From assembly GCA_010279815.1 (NCBI GenBank), contig QEOQ01000214.1, positions 957,496-1,021,495 on the forward strand: DNA of 64,000 nt. Reading direction: 5' to 3'. This document shows, piece by piece, positions 20,928-32,569 of this stretch. Every line of letters starts with the position of its first letter. The first letter of the stretch is position 1. The notes under the pieces are model-generated. The model was not told where the DNA came from, did not search any database, and saw nothing but the letters and a program-made list of their open reading frames with translations. Source of the stretch: Brachionus plicatilis (Eukaryota > Rotifera > Eurotatoria > Ploima > Brachionidae). The translations under genes and the position numbers were made by a program.

Positions 20928-23900
20928 ATGAATGATTCCAAGGAATTTGATTTGAATAGTCAAGTCAATAGAATAAAAAATAAAGTAGAAGAATTCAAGC
21001 GTATTGATGATAACTCTCACAATTTGCTTAATCTGTACTTTGACCAACTTGTTGAGGAAATAAATGAACAATCTTATGTGGCTTATAGAATGTTATCTGA
21101 CCATTTTGATGCCATGTCAAATGCTGTGATGTGCATGAAGAATGAATTGCTGCAAAATGTGCCCAATGAATCGCTAAAAACTCGCATGACTTTTTGGACA
21201 ATGAATGTGGAAGAACTATTTGAAACAAACACTTGGTCTCCTAAACAGTGTGTTGACTTACTCAAACAACAACAGGAAATAACTGCTTTAGTCACTAGAA
21301 AATTTTATGAATACACCGATTTTAAAAAAGCTATGCTTGTACCCATCAAAGACAATATTGACATGTGCTCCATTTTCGGTCAATTGATACTCAAAGATTG
21401 TTTTCATCTGGTAATTTATAGATAACTTTAAAAAATTGTATCATCTTATATTAGATACGAAAAATTTATTTTTTGTAAATTTACCCTAAAAATTAAAATC
21501 ACCAAAAGAAAATATCGATCGTTGAGATTTTTTAAGGATTTAAGAGAATTCTCTATTTTTTTAAATTTCTCCTTGAATTAATATCTATTTGGTTTAGGGT
21601 CTATAGTGATAGGTGACCAGGAGCCCTCACCTAAAGTATGTGACCAGAAATTGGTCACCTATTTTTTTGTTTGTTCACTTATTTTTATCATTGATCACAT
21701 ATTTTATTTAACATTTAGCATGTTTTTAATCTTTTTTAAAATAAATTTAAAATCTTTCAAAATATTAAGTGAAAATCATAAAGGATATTATAGTCTGGAT
21801 AAAATAAATAGAGAGATGTTAGAAGTAAAGTTATACAGCGTTTAATTAAAATTTTAAAAGTTTGTTTTATGAAAAGCAGACACTTGAAACATAAATGAAA
21901 ATTTTTTTAATTTTTATAGAAGAAAAAAAAAGTTTAATAAATAAGAGAAGCCCAGCCAAGTTTCCTGCACTAGATAATTACTGAGACAAGAGTGCTTAAA
22001 AAACATTAAAGCTTAAAACTGATGATTTTGAATTTTATTTTGAATTTTCTTTGGTCACTTAATTTTTTTATTTTTAAACTCGGTATTGTGAAATTAAATA
22101 CAAATTGAACAAAAATTCTTCCTTTTTTGATGAATTGAAATGGCAAAATGTAGAAAATTTTACATTTTTTTTTTTAATTTTTTGTGCAAAATTTCAGGAA
22201 ATAAAAAAAAACTCTTCCAAATTTTTAGTTTCCAAAATTAAAAATAAAAATTTTATGAAATATTGCACAAAAAATCTAAAAATATGAAAATGTAAAAATA
22301 CAAAATTTTCTTCATTTTTCCATTAAAATTAAAGTAAAAAAAATATACTTTAAAAGATACTGCAACAAAGTACAAGATACTTTGTTGCACCTTTTTTACT
22401 TAAAATAATTTTTCTCATGTTTTAATAAGACAAAAATTAAAATATCAATAAGATTTAAATTGATTATTGGTAAAACAAATTTATCAGATTTTGGTAAAAT
22501 ACAGTTATCGTAGCAGTACTGTAATATGAAATTTTTTTTTTTAAGGTTTATATCTAGCTATAATGAAAAAGTAAATTTGCGTATATTTCGTTTTTTATGG
22601 TTAATAAAAAAGAGCAAAAAATATTTTAAAAAATACACAAAAAAATTAATTAATTTTTTTGACATAAAAAATTAATTTTTTGATATATCTACTTATTAAT
22701 TATAAGAAAATAATTTTTCAAGTTATTTTACCAAAATTAACACCTAATTGAAGAAATTTTTGTTCTTTACAATTTACGGCTAAATTACTAATTTTACATT
22801 AATTTACGTAAAAGACATTTATCGTAGCAACACTATAGTTATCTAATAAAAGATAGTTTTAAAATTTTTTATTACCTTTTAATAGATAATCTTAATATAT
22901 TATTAATAGACAATATCAATTAATAAATTTATTTAAGCGGCTCCCGCGAAACAAATTTAGATTCTTAACTGTGTCAATGGATGGAGCATTCAGAAAGTGG
23001 GTAAGTTCAAAAGCCGAATGTACGGAAACATTTCATTCCAACGAAGAAGTGGCATTTTCTAAAATAATAAATGGAAATGTGCTGCTGACAATTGGTGAGA
23101 GTGTAAAATTATGGGAAATAAACTCATTTAAACTGGTTAAGTCATTGCCTAAATTTGCAGACTTTGTAAAAAGCTACAAACTAAATGGTAATAGAATTTT
23201 TGTTTCGTTTGAAAATGGATTGTTGGAATGCTGGAATTTGGACAGTAAAAAGTGTGTTTTCTCAATTTTGGCTCATACAGATGTGATAACGTCAATTAAA
23301 CTTGTACGAAATAAGTACATACTGACATCAGGTAAAGATGCTAAGATTTTTTTGTGGAAGTATGACACTGGTGAACAAATCCGGTCATTTGAAGCTCACA
23401 AAGACAAGGTTTTTCGTCTCAAAATAATTTCCGACACAATTTTTGCCAGTTGTTCAGCAGACAAGACTATTTGTATTTGGAACATGGACAACAATAAATG
23501 TATAAAAATGCTGGTAGGCCATCAGAGCAAAATATTGAACATGAAATTTGGTAACAACATTTTGGTTAGTGCTAGTCTTGATTGCACAATCCGATACTGG
23601 GACGGAAGCAATGGTAAAAATTTAAAAATACTTAAAGGGCATACTCAAGGAATTGCTTATTTAAAATTGTTTTTGGAGGAAAATAGAATGGTCAGCACTA
23701 CGATTGACAGGGTTATGTTAATCTGGGATTTTTTAAATGGTGATTGTTTACAGAAGTTTGAGGGGCACGAAGATTTTATTTTGGCAGCAAAAATGGTTTA
23801 TCGAGACTTTTTGTTAAGTGCGTCGCATGATGGCACTGTCAAAATTTGGACAATTGACAGCAAAAATTATCTAGCTAGCTACAAAAATTACCTTAGCCCA

Positions 23901-23948
23901 ATTATAAGTGTTCATGAAATTGATAATTTTTTAATGAATAAATATTAA
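20928..23948 (+). CDS. Coiled-coil plus WD40 beta-propeller protein
   Basis: The first exon 20928-21410 encodes about 161 residues of charged helix (NRIKNKVEEFKRIDD..., QQQEITALVTRKFYEY), resembling the coiled-coil region of TRIM-like proteins but without a visible RING or B-box. The second exon 22938-23948 follows a 1.53-kb intron. Both boundaries are phase 0 (CATCTG|gtaatt, tttaag|CGG). It carries WD40 repeats: KVWE/KLWEI-like strand ends, AHTDVITSIKLVRNKYILTS, SADKTICIWNM, SLDCTIRYWDG and HDGTVKIWTI, about seven blades. Because the exon starts inside a blade (RFLTVSMDGAFRKW), it cannot be the true N-terminus, which supports the join. It is probably an adaptor or scaffold; the partner is unknown. 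The two halves could also be separate genes, which I judge less likely. Confidence 0.72.
22142..22321. mobile_element. MITE of the GGCAAAATG family, copy 2
   Basis: It lies in the WD40 gene's intron. The ends are GGCAAAATGTAG and CATTTTTCC (last bases diverged). The flanks ATTGAAAT and ATTAAAAT agree at 7 of 8 bases. It is closest in interior sequence to copy 4 at 38364-38554 (both contain ATTGCACAAAAAATCTAAAA). Confidence 0.78.
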
Positions 23949-24344
23949 CTTTTTTTAAAATTAATTTCATACAATCATAAATATCAGAGTGCAAGATTTT
24001 CTAATATTTTTTAAGCATTTTTAAACAGGACTAGATAAGTGAATTTTTATTTTATTAAATTTAAAAAATTCCACAGGCTTTTTTAATCATTTAAATTTTA
24101 TTAAATTTTTGACAAATTAAAGTGTGAATCAAAAATAAAAAAAATTTTGGTGAACTATCTTTTTAAATATTTTTTTTAAATATTATTTTATCCTTCGATA
24201 GCTGAATGTATTTTTTTACAATATAAATTGTCATTGTGTTCAGAAATAATTTTTTTTTTATTTAAATGATAAATCTTATAGACAATAATTCCTTGTGAAA
24301 TTTTTTTAATTTTTTTTCTAAAAAGTGTTTTACTTTAAACCACA

Positions 24345-24660
24345 GAAGGGTAATATTATATCATTTTACTTAATTTTACATCAAAAAATGTAAGATTACA
24401 TAATCTAAGATGAAATGTTAGCTTACGTAAAATGATTTAAAATCTTGCAAAATTACGTTGTTTCAAGTAAAATTTAACAAAAATACTGACTGCCAAAAAA
24501 GTCAAATTTTTCGGACAAAAATTTGAATTTTATTAAATTTTTTAATTTTTTTAACATTTTTTCGCAACTTCAAATTTTGCATTTTTTACATTTTATTGCA
24601 TGATTTTACACAAAATAATGTTATAGACTGTTAAAGAGTAATTTTATGTAATGAAATTAA
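24345..24660. mobile_element. Diverged relative of the 13156-13616 element
   Basis: GGGTAATATTATATCATTTT and the following TTACATCA/TTACGTAA-rich sequence align with the left part of the element at 13156-13616, as does the later ACTGACTGCCAAAAAAGTC segment. No clean ends were found. Confidence 0.6.
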
Positions 24661-24801
24661 ATTCTTAGTAAAATTCACTGCTGTTTCTTGATTCATTTTA
24701 AATGCTAAAAATTTTTTTTTTAAATTTATTTAATTTAGAAGACAATTTCATGTTTTCAACATTCTTTTCTATAATAATTATAGTAATGATAAAAATCTAC
24801 G

Positions 24802-24943
24802 GTAAGCAAGCTTGCCGAGGCAAACTACTTGGATGCCACCATCAATATTGTTTCAATAATTGTATTTATAAAATTCATTAAAAAATATAAATTAAATTAA
24901 GATTAAATTTTTACTAGATTAAATTATTTTGATTTTCAATTTT
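24802..24943 (+). pseudogene. Possible Penelope-like reverse-transcriptase scrap
   Basis: A short frame reads SKLAEANYLDATINI, similar to the NFLDVTFxL segment that follows the catalytic block in Penelope-like retroelements. Nothing else of the protein is visible. The call leans on the hammerhead-like motif just downstream, because Penelope-like elements are known to carry such ribozymes. Confidence 0.35.
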
Positions 24944-24987
24944 TAGACTCTGAGGAAGGCTTCTTATAGCTGAAACCGGTCAGTTTA
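24944..24987 (+). ncRNA. Hammerhead ribozyme-like motif, minimal stem III
   Basis: In order: stem I strand TAGACT (24944-24949); CTGAGGA, matching the CUGANGA core (24950-24956); stem II AGGCT...AGCT with one bulged G and a six-base loop (24957-24971); GAAA (24972-24975); CCGG plus TC, giving the GUC cleavage site at 24981; and AGTTTA (24982-24987), which pairs with TAGACT in six pairs including one G-U. Stem III (ACC/GGU) has no loop, so it could work only as a dimer, which is how ribozymes of Penelope-like elements are thought to act. This is a structural reading by eye. Confidence 0.5.
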
Positions 24988-25127
24988 TGTTAAAATAAAA
25001 AACTTGAAATAAATTTTTAATAAACAAAAAATTATTTTTATTGTCTATTTTTTATAAAAAATAATTATTACGAACATTTTTTTAACTAAAAAATTTAAAA
25101 ATAATTTTTATCATTGGGTTGAGGAAA

Positions 25128-25502
25128 TGTTACTTTGATCTACGATCCTCAAATTCAATAACTTATCAAGTTATTTATCTTGATGTTTTAATTAAATTAA
25201 ATTAATATAAAGTGTCATCGTTATCTCAATGACCACTGTCTACAATCCTTCTTACTTTTAATATTTTATTTGATATTATATTGATTTGCGATTGATGTTT
25301 TTTAATTATTTCTTTTACTATAAAAATGTAATACTTTATTTCAATTATTCGTCTTATTCGAATATTTCCACAAACAACATAAACGTTTACCTAGGCCTAT
25401 TGTCGTATTTGTTATAAGTGTAATTTTATCATTTAATAAAATAAAATTTTAAAAAACAAATAAACTGAGTTTTGTTAACTTAACCTTATCAGAGGGTTAA
25501 CA
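25128..25502 (+). mobile_element. Probable LTR of a decayed LTR retrotransposon
   Basis: A 375-base stretch begins TGTTA and ends TAACA, the TG...CA form of long terminal repeats. Four bases later TGGTAGCAGCG (25507-25517) looks like a tRNA primer-binding site. No second LTR was seen in the window. Confidence 0.55.
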
Positions 25503-26140
25503 GAATTGGTAGCAGCGAAAAACAAAGAAAAACAAAGAAATACTCCTAAACGATATCGTAATAAATCGTAACAATCTCACATTCAAAGGATTCTATTCAA
25601 ATAATCAACTGACCAAAACTCAAATCAAGAATGGAAGGTAAGTTAAGAATTTTAGAAAGAAAACCGGATAATTTTGATAAGGAGGGGTTAGAATCGGTTA
25701 TATAACTGTGAGATAGGTTATAAAAAACTTAAATATCAAAATGATGAGATTAGTAAAATAAATGAAAGATTTGATTCTAAATAAGAACAACTTTCTAAGG
25801 AGTTAGCACTTGAAAAAAATTCTCATAAGGAAAAATCTGAAGAATTAGGGCTAGCTAAAGAAAAAATTCAAACTATAAATAATGAACTTTCCGATGAGAG
25901 AAAAAAACTAGAAATCACTTACAACGATAAAAATAGTTACCAAGAAAAAGTCCAATGATGAACAAATAAAAAAGCTAGAATCGGAAAATAGTGAACTAAG
26001 TACTTACCTAGCAAACTTAGCAAAAGTTAACGACTCGATTGAAATAAAATATAGTAAACTAAATGAAAATTTAGATAAGTGGAATATTTCACATAATCTC
26101 TTAGAAAGTGAGAACATGAGTCTGGTAAGTAAAATTTCAG
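25503..26140 (+). pseudogene. Decayed gag-like coiled-coil leader of the LTR element
   Basis: A start ATG at about 25631 follows the primer-site-like sequence. Downstream the frame encodes long charged heptads (NDEISKINERFDSK, KEKSEELGLAKEKIQTINNE, SENSELSTYLANLAKVND), interrupted by a stop near 25783 and a frameshift near 25955. The reading fades at about 26130. No protease, reverse transcriptase or integrase is visible, so only the 5' end survives. Confidence 0.5.
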
Positions 26141-26566
26141 TAAAATTTTATGTGAAACTTCAATTTGCCGTTAACTATTTTTTTTCTTTGGAAAGAAAAT
26201 TATTTCATCAAAGTAGAGGACTGCGGAATTAATTTTTTTAGAAAAGCAAATATTTTTTTATAAAAAGTTTAAGCTCAAAAATATAAGAAAATAAAATCGA
26301 GAATCAAAAGGAAATTATCTAGTAGTTAAAGTTCAGGGTTAAACTTAATAAAAATATTGTCATGCAAAAAATAGGGTCTTAACCAGGCTTGAGATCATCA
26401 TTGAAACGCGGATAGATACGTCTACTAGCTTTTTTTTATGTTTTGTGTAACCTGTCTACTCGTTCTTGGACTTAATTGTCAAAAAAAAATTCTGTTCATA
26501 TAAAAAAAGCGAAAAAAAAATAAAAACTGAAAAAAGAGCCCCAAATTAAGACTTATAGCTAATATT

Positions 26567-26920
26567 GGCATCTTGAAGTTTAGGATCAAAAAAATCAGAT
26601 CAATTAGTATTTTGTTTATAACTTTTGAATGGTACTTGATTGAGTCTCTCTGCAAAATGCTAAATAATGCAAAATGCATGCTGAATATTGTGTGAGGCTC
26701 TGCAAAAACTCTGCATTTAAATTGCGCAGTCAAATTAAATACTTTTTAATGGCGTGCATTTTTCTGCAAAATGCAGAGTTTTTGCAGAGCCTCACACAAT
26801 ATTCAGCATGTATTTTGCATTATTTAGCATTTTGCAGAGAGACTTAATCAAGTACCATTCAAAAGTTATAAACAAAATACTATTTGATCTGATTTTTTTG
26901 ATCCTAAACTTCAAGATGCC
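26567..26920. mobile_element. Inverted-repeat element, GGCATCTTGAAG ends
   Basis: Near-perfect arms of about 155 bases, with CTAATATT duplicated exactly (26559-26566, 26921-26928). The ends match those of 2384-2912. The core around AATACTTTTTAATGGCGTGCA is shared with the element at 58504-58857, whose ends differ. Confidence 0.88.
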
Positions 26921-27000
26921 CTAATATTGATCTGTATTCGAAAATAGTATAAAAAAAATTATAAATATGTAAGAGATCTGTATTTTAAAAAAAATTAATA

Positions 27001-27440
27001 CAGTCTATCCTCGATTTTGTGACACGTCTGCGTCAAAAGAAAAACGTGTCACAAAATCAAAAAGTCACAAATTCGATTTTTTGATATTCATGTCACAAAT
27101 TCAAGAATAAATAAAAAGTGTATTAAAAAATTTTATATACAATTTAATCTTTAAATCCAAACTAATATTTTTAAATAATATAATAATATAGTCAAAAAAC
27201 AATTTCTTTTGTACCATGTTAATTTGCCTATCAAATATTTTATTTTCCAAATTCCTAATTAGTTTGAGCATATCACTGGTTTCTTCCTTAGTACCTCCTT
27301 GAGCAGCAAAAAGTTTCAACGTGTTTATACATGTAACTTTTAAGACCAAATTTTTCGGCTATAAGTTCATATTTGGTGCCTTTATCAACTTCGTCTAAAA
27401 CTCTCTTTTTTGTTACTGCTCTAGATGAGAACGTAGTCAA
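27001..27440 (-). pseudogene. Internally deleted pogo/Tigger transposon
   Basis: The plus-strand left end TA|CAGTCTATCCTCGATTTTGT is a pogo-type terminus, with internal copies of GTGTCACAAAATC. On the minus strand from about 27430, TKKRVLDEVDKGTKYELIAEK FGLK resembles the CENP-B/pogo helix-turn-helix. It passes almost directly (one frameshift) into INTLKLFAAQGGTKEETSDM...LIRNLENKIFDRQ, which resembles the helical C-terminal tail of Tigger-type transposases. The whole DDE core is missing. The second terminus was not found near 27480. Confidence 0.6.
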
Positions 27441-27479
27441 TATCTCCAAAGTGATAATAAATTAAAGAAGTTAGGTACG

Positions 27480-28118
27480 TTTGAAACTTAGCTTTAAAAA
27501 ATTTTTATTTTTTAATTTTTTGATTTGCTTAAGAAACTTCAAATTCTAATAACTTTACTAAAAAAATTTATTTTTGATTTCTGTAAAAAGCACAAGATTG
27601 AATTTTTTTTCAGTTTTTGCATGGTACCATTTATATTTGATTTGAATCAAATTTGAAAAAAAAGACCATTACTTTGTTAAAACTTAATTTTTTTGCAGAA
27701 CAAGTTTTTGACCATAAAAACAAAAGTTTTAAAATGTTTTACTTTTTGTGTTGGAAGTTTTGTATTAAATTTCGCGAAGCCAGTTAAAGTTAAGTTTTTT
27801 AAGACCTTTATTTTACCGTTATTGATTATTATTCTACTGTCATTGAGAACTTTTGGTACAAAGAACAAAAATAAAAATTTTATAAATGAAAATTTTACAA
27901 GGAGTCTAAAAATTGTTCTCTAAAATGCACAGTCATCTCGCAATTATGTCCCGTCACGATTAAGTCCCAATTTATTTTTATCCCCGAATTTCTTAAGAAC
28001 TGATTTCGTAAATACAAACATATTGCTAAGTTAGTTTAATTGAATCCCCAAATTATGTCCCATAATTTATTTTTATCGAATAAAAATTAAAATACAAACA
28101 TATGTTTTTAATTATAAT
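27480..28118. other. A+T-rich spacer, nothing recognised
   Basis: Open frames at 27677-27923 on both strands are of low complexity and show no family signature. Confidence 0.35.
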
Positions 28119-29057
28119 TAGTGCATGATATCGATGTATATCGACACTCGATATTATTTAAAAACATTCTCTAATAATATCGATATTCATAAAAAAAAAA
28201 AAATTCGATAATTTATGGATATGATAAATTATTATCGATTAAATATCAAAGTAATTTTATAATATCGATAAATTACCGATTTTAAATATAAAATTTTTAT
28301 CAATATTTTATCGATATTAAATTAAAATATCAAATAATTTCGATAATTTTAACTCATAAAAAATTTAAATAAAAAATTAAATTTTTTAAACTTAAAATCT
28401 AAAATCGAGTTTTTGTCAAGTTTTTTAAAAGATAGTTGAAAGATTCCAATCTAATTTTTACATAATTTTTAAAAAATTTTTAAAACAAAAAATATTCACT
28501 CTTCTTTTGAATTTTAAAAAATGATTTACACAAATAAATAATATATATATTTAATGTTTTATTTCTAATGCATGTTCTTGAATTTCATTTATTCTATTTT
28601 TTTAAGAAACAATTGAAAAAAAAGTGACTTTTTATTTGAAAAATTTATTAAATTTAATTTTGAAAAAAAACTATTCTTCAATTAACCATGGTTTTAAAAT
28701 TTATTATTCATTACCTAAATCGATAATCTCAAAATTCAAAAATTTTAAAATTTTAGATATACTACATATTGAATTATTTAATCGGTTAATCTCGATATTT
28801 AATCGATTAAGTTAGATATTTTCAATAAAATATTGATATTAATATTTCATTTCAATATTTGATCGAAAATATTTCCCTCTATCGATTAAATATCGAAAGT
28901 TTTCTACTTCATTGATAAAATATCAGTATAACTTAAAAATATTCATATTCGACTGATAGATTAGAATGCAATCGATAAGTTTTTAAAAAAAAAATCAATA
29001 TCGATACCTAATTTATCTATATTTCTATCGATAATTTAATATCGATACCATGCACTA
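28119..29057. mobile_element. hAT-like element filled with ATCGAT motifs
   Basis: The ends are TAGTGCATGATATCGAT and ATCGATACCATGCACTA. The flanks ATTATAAT (28111-28118) and ATTTTAAT (29058-29065) agree at 7 of 8 bases. The 939-base interior is dominated by degenerate ATCGATA/TATCGAT words in both orientations and codes for nothing recognisable. Confidence 0.75.
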
Positions 29058-29854
29058 ATTTTAATCTCAGCTGCATTTTATCACATGCGCTTTTAAGAAA
29101 ATAAAGTTCATATAAAAAATGTCAAACTGAAAGTTTAAAAAAATATGAAACAGCAAAAAAATTTTGATTATTTTACCACAAATTCTAATTCTAATTAGTT
29201 TTTTTTAATTTGTTTTGCTACTTAAAAATTATTAATTGAAATTAATGTTTTAATCCGTTGATGCGTTTTAAAACATATTTTGTCAATAAATTTTGTATAA
29301 AAAAGTAATTTTTTAATTATATGCCAATTCATTTGTGTCGCCATTTTTTGGGGGAACACATGGGGGACATAATTCTGAGATGGCTGTTTCAGGAAATGAA
29401 ACGCATCGGAAAAAGATAAAAAGAGGAAGACCTCCAAATAGCCCAAAAAGCAAACGAATAAAAAGTTGAAGCTAAAAGATCACGAAAAAAATTGAATAGT
29501 TAATTTCTCATGTTAAAAGTTAAGTTTAAATTTTTAAAAAAATTTAATAATAGTATAAAATAATTTTAAATTTAAGTCAGACTTGTATAGAAGTCAAGAA
29601 AAAAAGTCTTAACAAGTCAAAGTATGACTTGGACTAAAAATATATTTTTTAATTTTTTTCATCTTGTTTAATTTGTTTCTAAAATTTTTTAAGCACAAAT
29701 TTTTTTGTTTTTTATTAATTAATTCACTCAAAAAGAACATGAAAATTATGAGAATTGTTTAAAAAATCATGTTTTAATATTTAATTACAAATAATTTTAT
29801 TTTTTCCTAGATAAAAAAATTCAATACTTATATTTTTTTTTATATATTTTAATT
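29058..29854. other. A+T-rich spacer, nothing recognised
   Basis: Contains a short GAAGTC/GACTTG-rich patch at 29575-29640 resembling hAT MITE interiors, without clear ends. Confidence 0.35.
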
Positions 29855-30366
29855 GGCAAATTGAAGTTCATGATCAAATGTAAATTTTAAATCAAAATTT
29901 TTAGTTTTTGATTCAAATAAAATGGTATTTTTTATCAATTTTTTAATAATAAATGGCTATACTTTATTAAACATTATTTGTTTAATCTAAAATTAGATAG
30001 AAAATTATAAGAATTTTTATCTGAAGTCAAAAAAATTCTTAATCAATATTTTGAAATTTTGCAATACAAAATTTAACTTTGTTTCGCCGTAATATATTTT
30101 AATTTATATAAAAATATCATTTAAAATCATAATTAGGATACCTTAATGTCGACTTTAAAATTTGTCTTTAAAATTTTCAAAAAAAGATTTAAGAAGAATC
30201 AATTAAAGGTCAATTACAAAAAAAAGATTTTTTTTTTTTATTATAATAAACATCTTATGTTTAATTTTAGAAAAATATTTAAAAAAATCTAATTTCATAA
30301 TTTTTATTTAGATTTGAATCAATTAAATTTTGATCATTTGATTATGATCATGAACTTCAAGTTGCC
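29855..30366. mobile_element. Inverted-repeat element, GGCAAATTGAAGTTC ends
   Basis: The ends are GGCAAATTGAAGTTCATGATC and GATCATGAACTTCAAGTTGCC. ATTTTAATT, nine bases, is duplicated exactly (29846-29854, 30367-30375). The interior is non-coding and low complexity. The terminus is a variant of the GGCATCTTGAAG type. Confidence 0.85.
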
Positions 30367-30375
30367 ATTTTAATT

Positions 30376-32569
30376 CTATTCTTAAAATAAGTAAAAATCT
30401 TGACTTGTTTTTTTAAAATAAGTAAAAATAATTATTTGAAAAATCGGGTTTTTATGTTCAATTGTTGTCACTTTTTTTAAAAGCTAAATTTTAGCTCCTC
30501 ACTTAAAATTAGGAAGTAAATTTAATAAATAAAAAAAAATATTCTACCTTGGTTTTAAAAATCCAAAATTTAAGTTTTAACAAATGTATTACTGTGCAAG
30601 GGGGTACAGGACTTTGAAAACCCAACACGTAGCTTAAAAGGACATATTGTAGCTGAATGATTTCGCAATCTAACTAGATATTCACCTTTTTAGAACAAAT
30701 TTTATTTTAACTTTTTTTTTTATAAATTTTATTTTATTTTTGAAAATTGCTTGTTTATTTTTTCAGTTTTCTCGTACTAAATTATCTGGAAGGAGTAAGA
30801 CATTGAAGCTTTTGTACCCTTATTTTAAATTGATCAGTTAAAATTTTGTTTTTTCACATTATTTCACGATAGAGTAGACCTTGTAAATCAACAAAAACAC
30901 ACAAAAATGGAGCTTAAGCTGAATATACAAAATACATGCTAATCGCAAATAATCACAACAGATCTTCATACCAACTCTCGTCGAATTTAAATTTGGCATT
31001 AAATAACATAAAAATAGACCATTTTTAAGCTAAAAAATACATTCAATCATTCAACAGTATGCTACCGTAGCATACTCGAAAGAAAATTAAAACAAAACTC
31101 CAAATTATACAAAACAAGGTACCGAAAATAATTTTCAAAATCAATCCAACCAAATTCTTAATTAAACAATTTTAAATTAATTAAAAAATTCAATTTAAAA
31201 ATCAATCAAAATTTTAGATTTAATTACAAAATATTTTTATTTATTTTTTTTCAATTACTTATGGTGCCACGCACAAGTCAAGATTCTTAAATTTTCGTCA
31301 ACAACAAATTATTAGGTTCTTTAGGGTGCAAAATTTAGATATTTTAATTTAAAAGTTCAGTCCTTACTGAAAAAGCTTGTCTCCCAGGGGAAGGTTTAAG
31401 GGTTCTTCGTAACATAGAGTGAAATGCTTGAGAAAGCTACTTTTTTTTTATTATAACGGGTGCTCAATTTTCGATTGATAAAAAATAAAAAATAAAAAAA
31501 AAATTTTTTTACTTTAACAATTGATAAAAAAAATCTATTTTAAAGGTTTAAAATAAGTTAAAATTCAAAAAATTCAAAAATAAAAATTTTAAAAAATTTT
31601 AGATTAAAGCATAATTTATTTAATTTTATTTAAAAAATCAAAAGTACCACCCTTTAGTCCTATATATTTTAAGAAACCAGATTTATTTAGCTTTCATTTA
31701 AGTATACTTTTTAGATGTTTTACTTTAAGCATTTAGGTCAATACATTCCTAAAAATGAGATACCAAATTTTGGTTTATTCATGATTCCTCGGTCAAACCA
31801 AAAGTGATACCCACAAATTTAATATATTTATTTAAAGCTTTTTTAGTCATCTATGATTGTGTAAAATTTTATTTGGATCGAATGTTACTATAGACAGTTA
31901 TTGCAAAAAGAATCAAAAACAGCATTTTTTTGGAATTTTACAAAGTGGTCATTTTTTGGCGGTTTTTTAAAGATATTTTTCGAACTGAACATGATAGAGA
32001 TCAAAATGATCTATAGCTCATTTTAATCAGCATAAAATTTCACATCAGAATATGTGTATATCAAAAATTGGTAAAATTCAAACCTTCGAGGACATTTTTG
32101 GTCAAAAGTCGGTTAAGGTGATTTGGCCCCGTACCCGTATATCTAGAGGTGGAAAGTTAATAACACCCATTTCTTAATCAAGAAAGGTGTAAGTTTATGT
32201 GTATAAAATAAAATTTCAGCCATTTTGACTGACTGGAACACTTTTTTTTTTTATAAAACAAAAACAGTCATTTATTATTATACACCCGTTATTATGAAAA
32301 TTTACCTTAAATCTTGTCAGAATTTTTGTTTTTACCTTTAAAATTATTGGTCATGTTTCATTCTCAAAAATCTATTGCCTTTAAATTTTATTTCACCTAT
32401 TTGAATTTATTCAGGGTGGCTGATTTTAGGCTCAAATTAAACCTTAAACATTAATCCTTTCTAGAGTCTGTTCCATAATTTAATATTCAAATCTTTTTTT
32501 TTTAAATCATCCATCACCTCTAAAACTAATTATAGGAACTTGTTGTAATCCTAATCATTTTTACTTCTT
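30376..32569. other. 2.2 kb without recognisable genes
   Basis: Mostly A+T-rich. A few less biased patches (about 30600-30680, 31340-31440, 32090-32160) may be old mobile DNA, but I see no ends, motifs or open frames to support a call. Confidence 0.35.
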
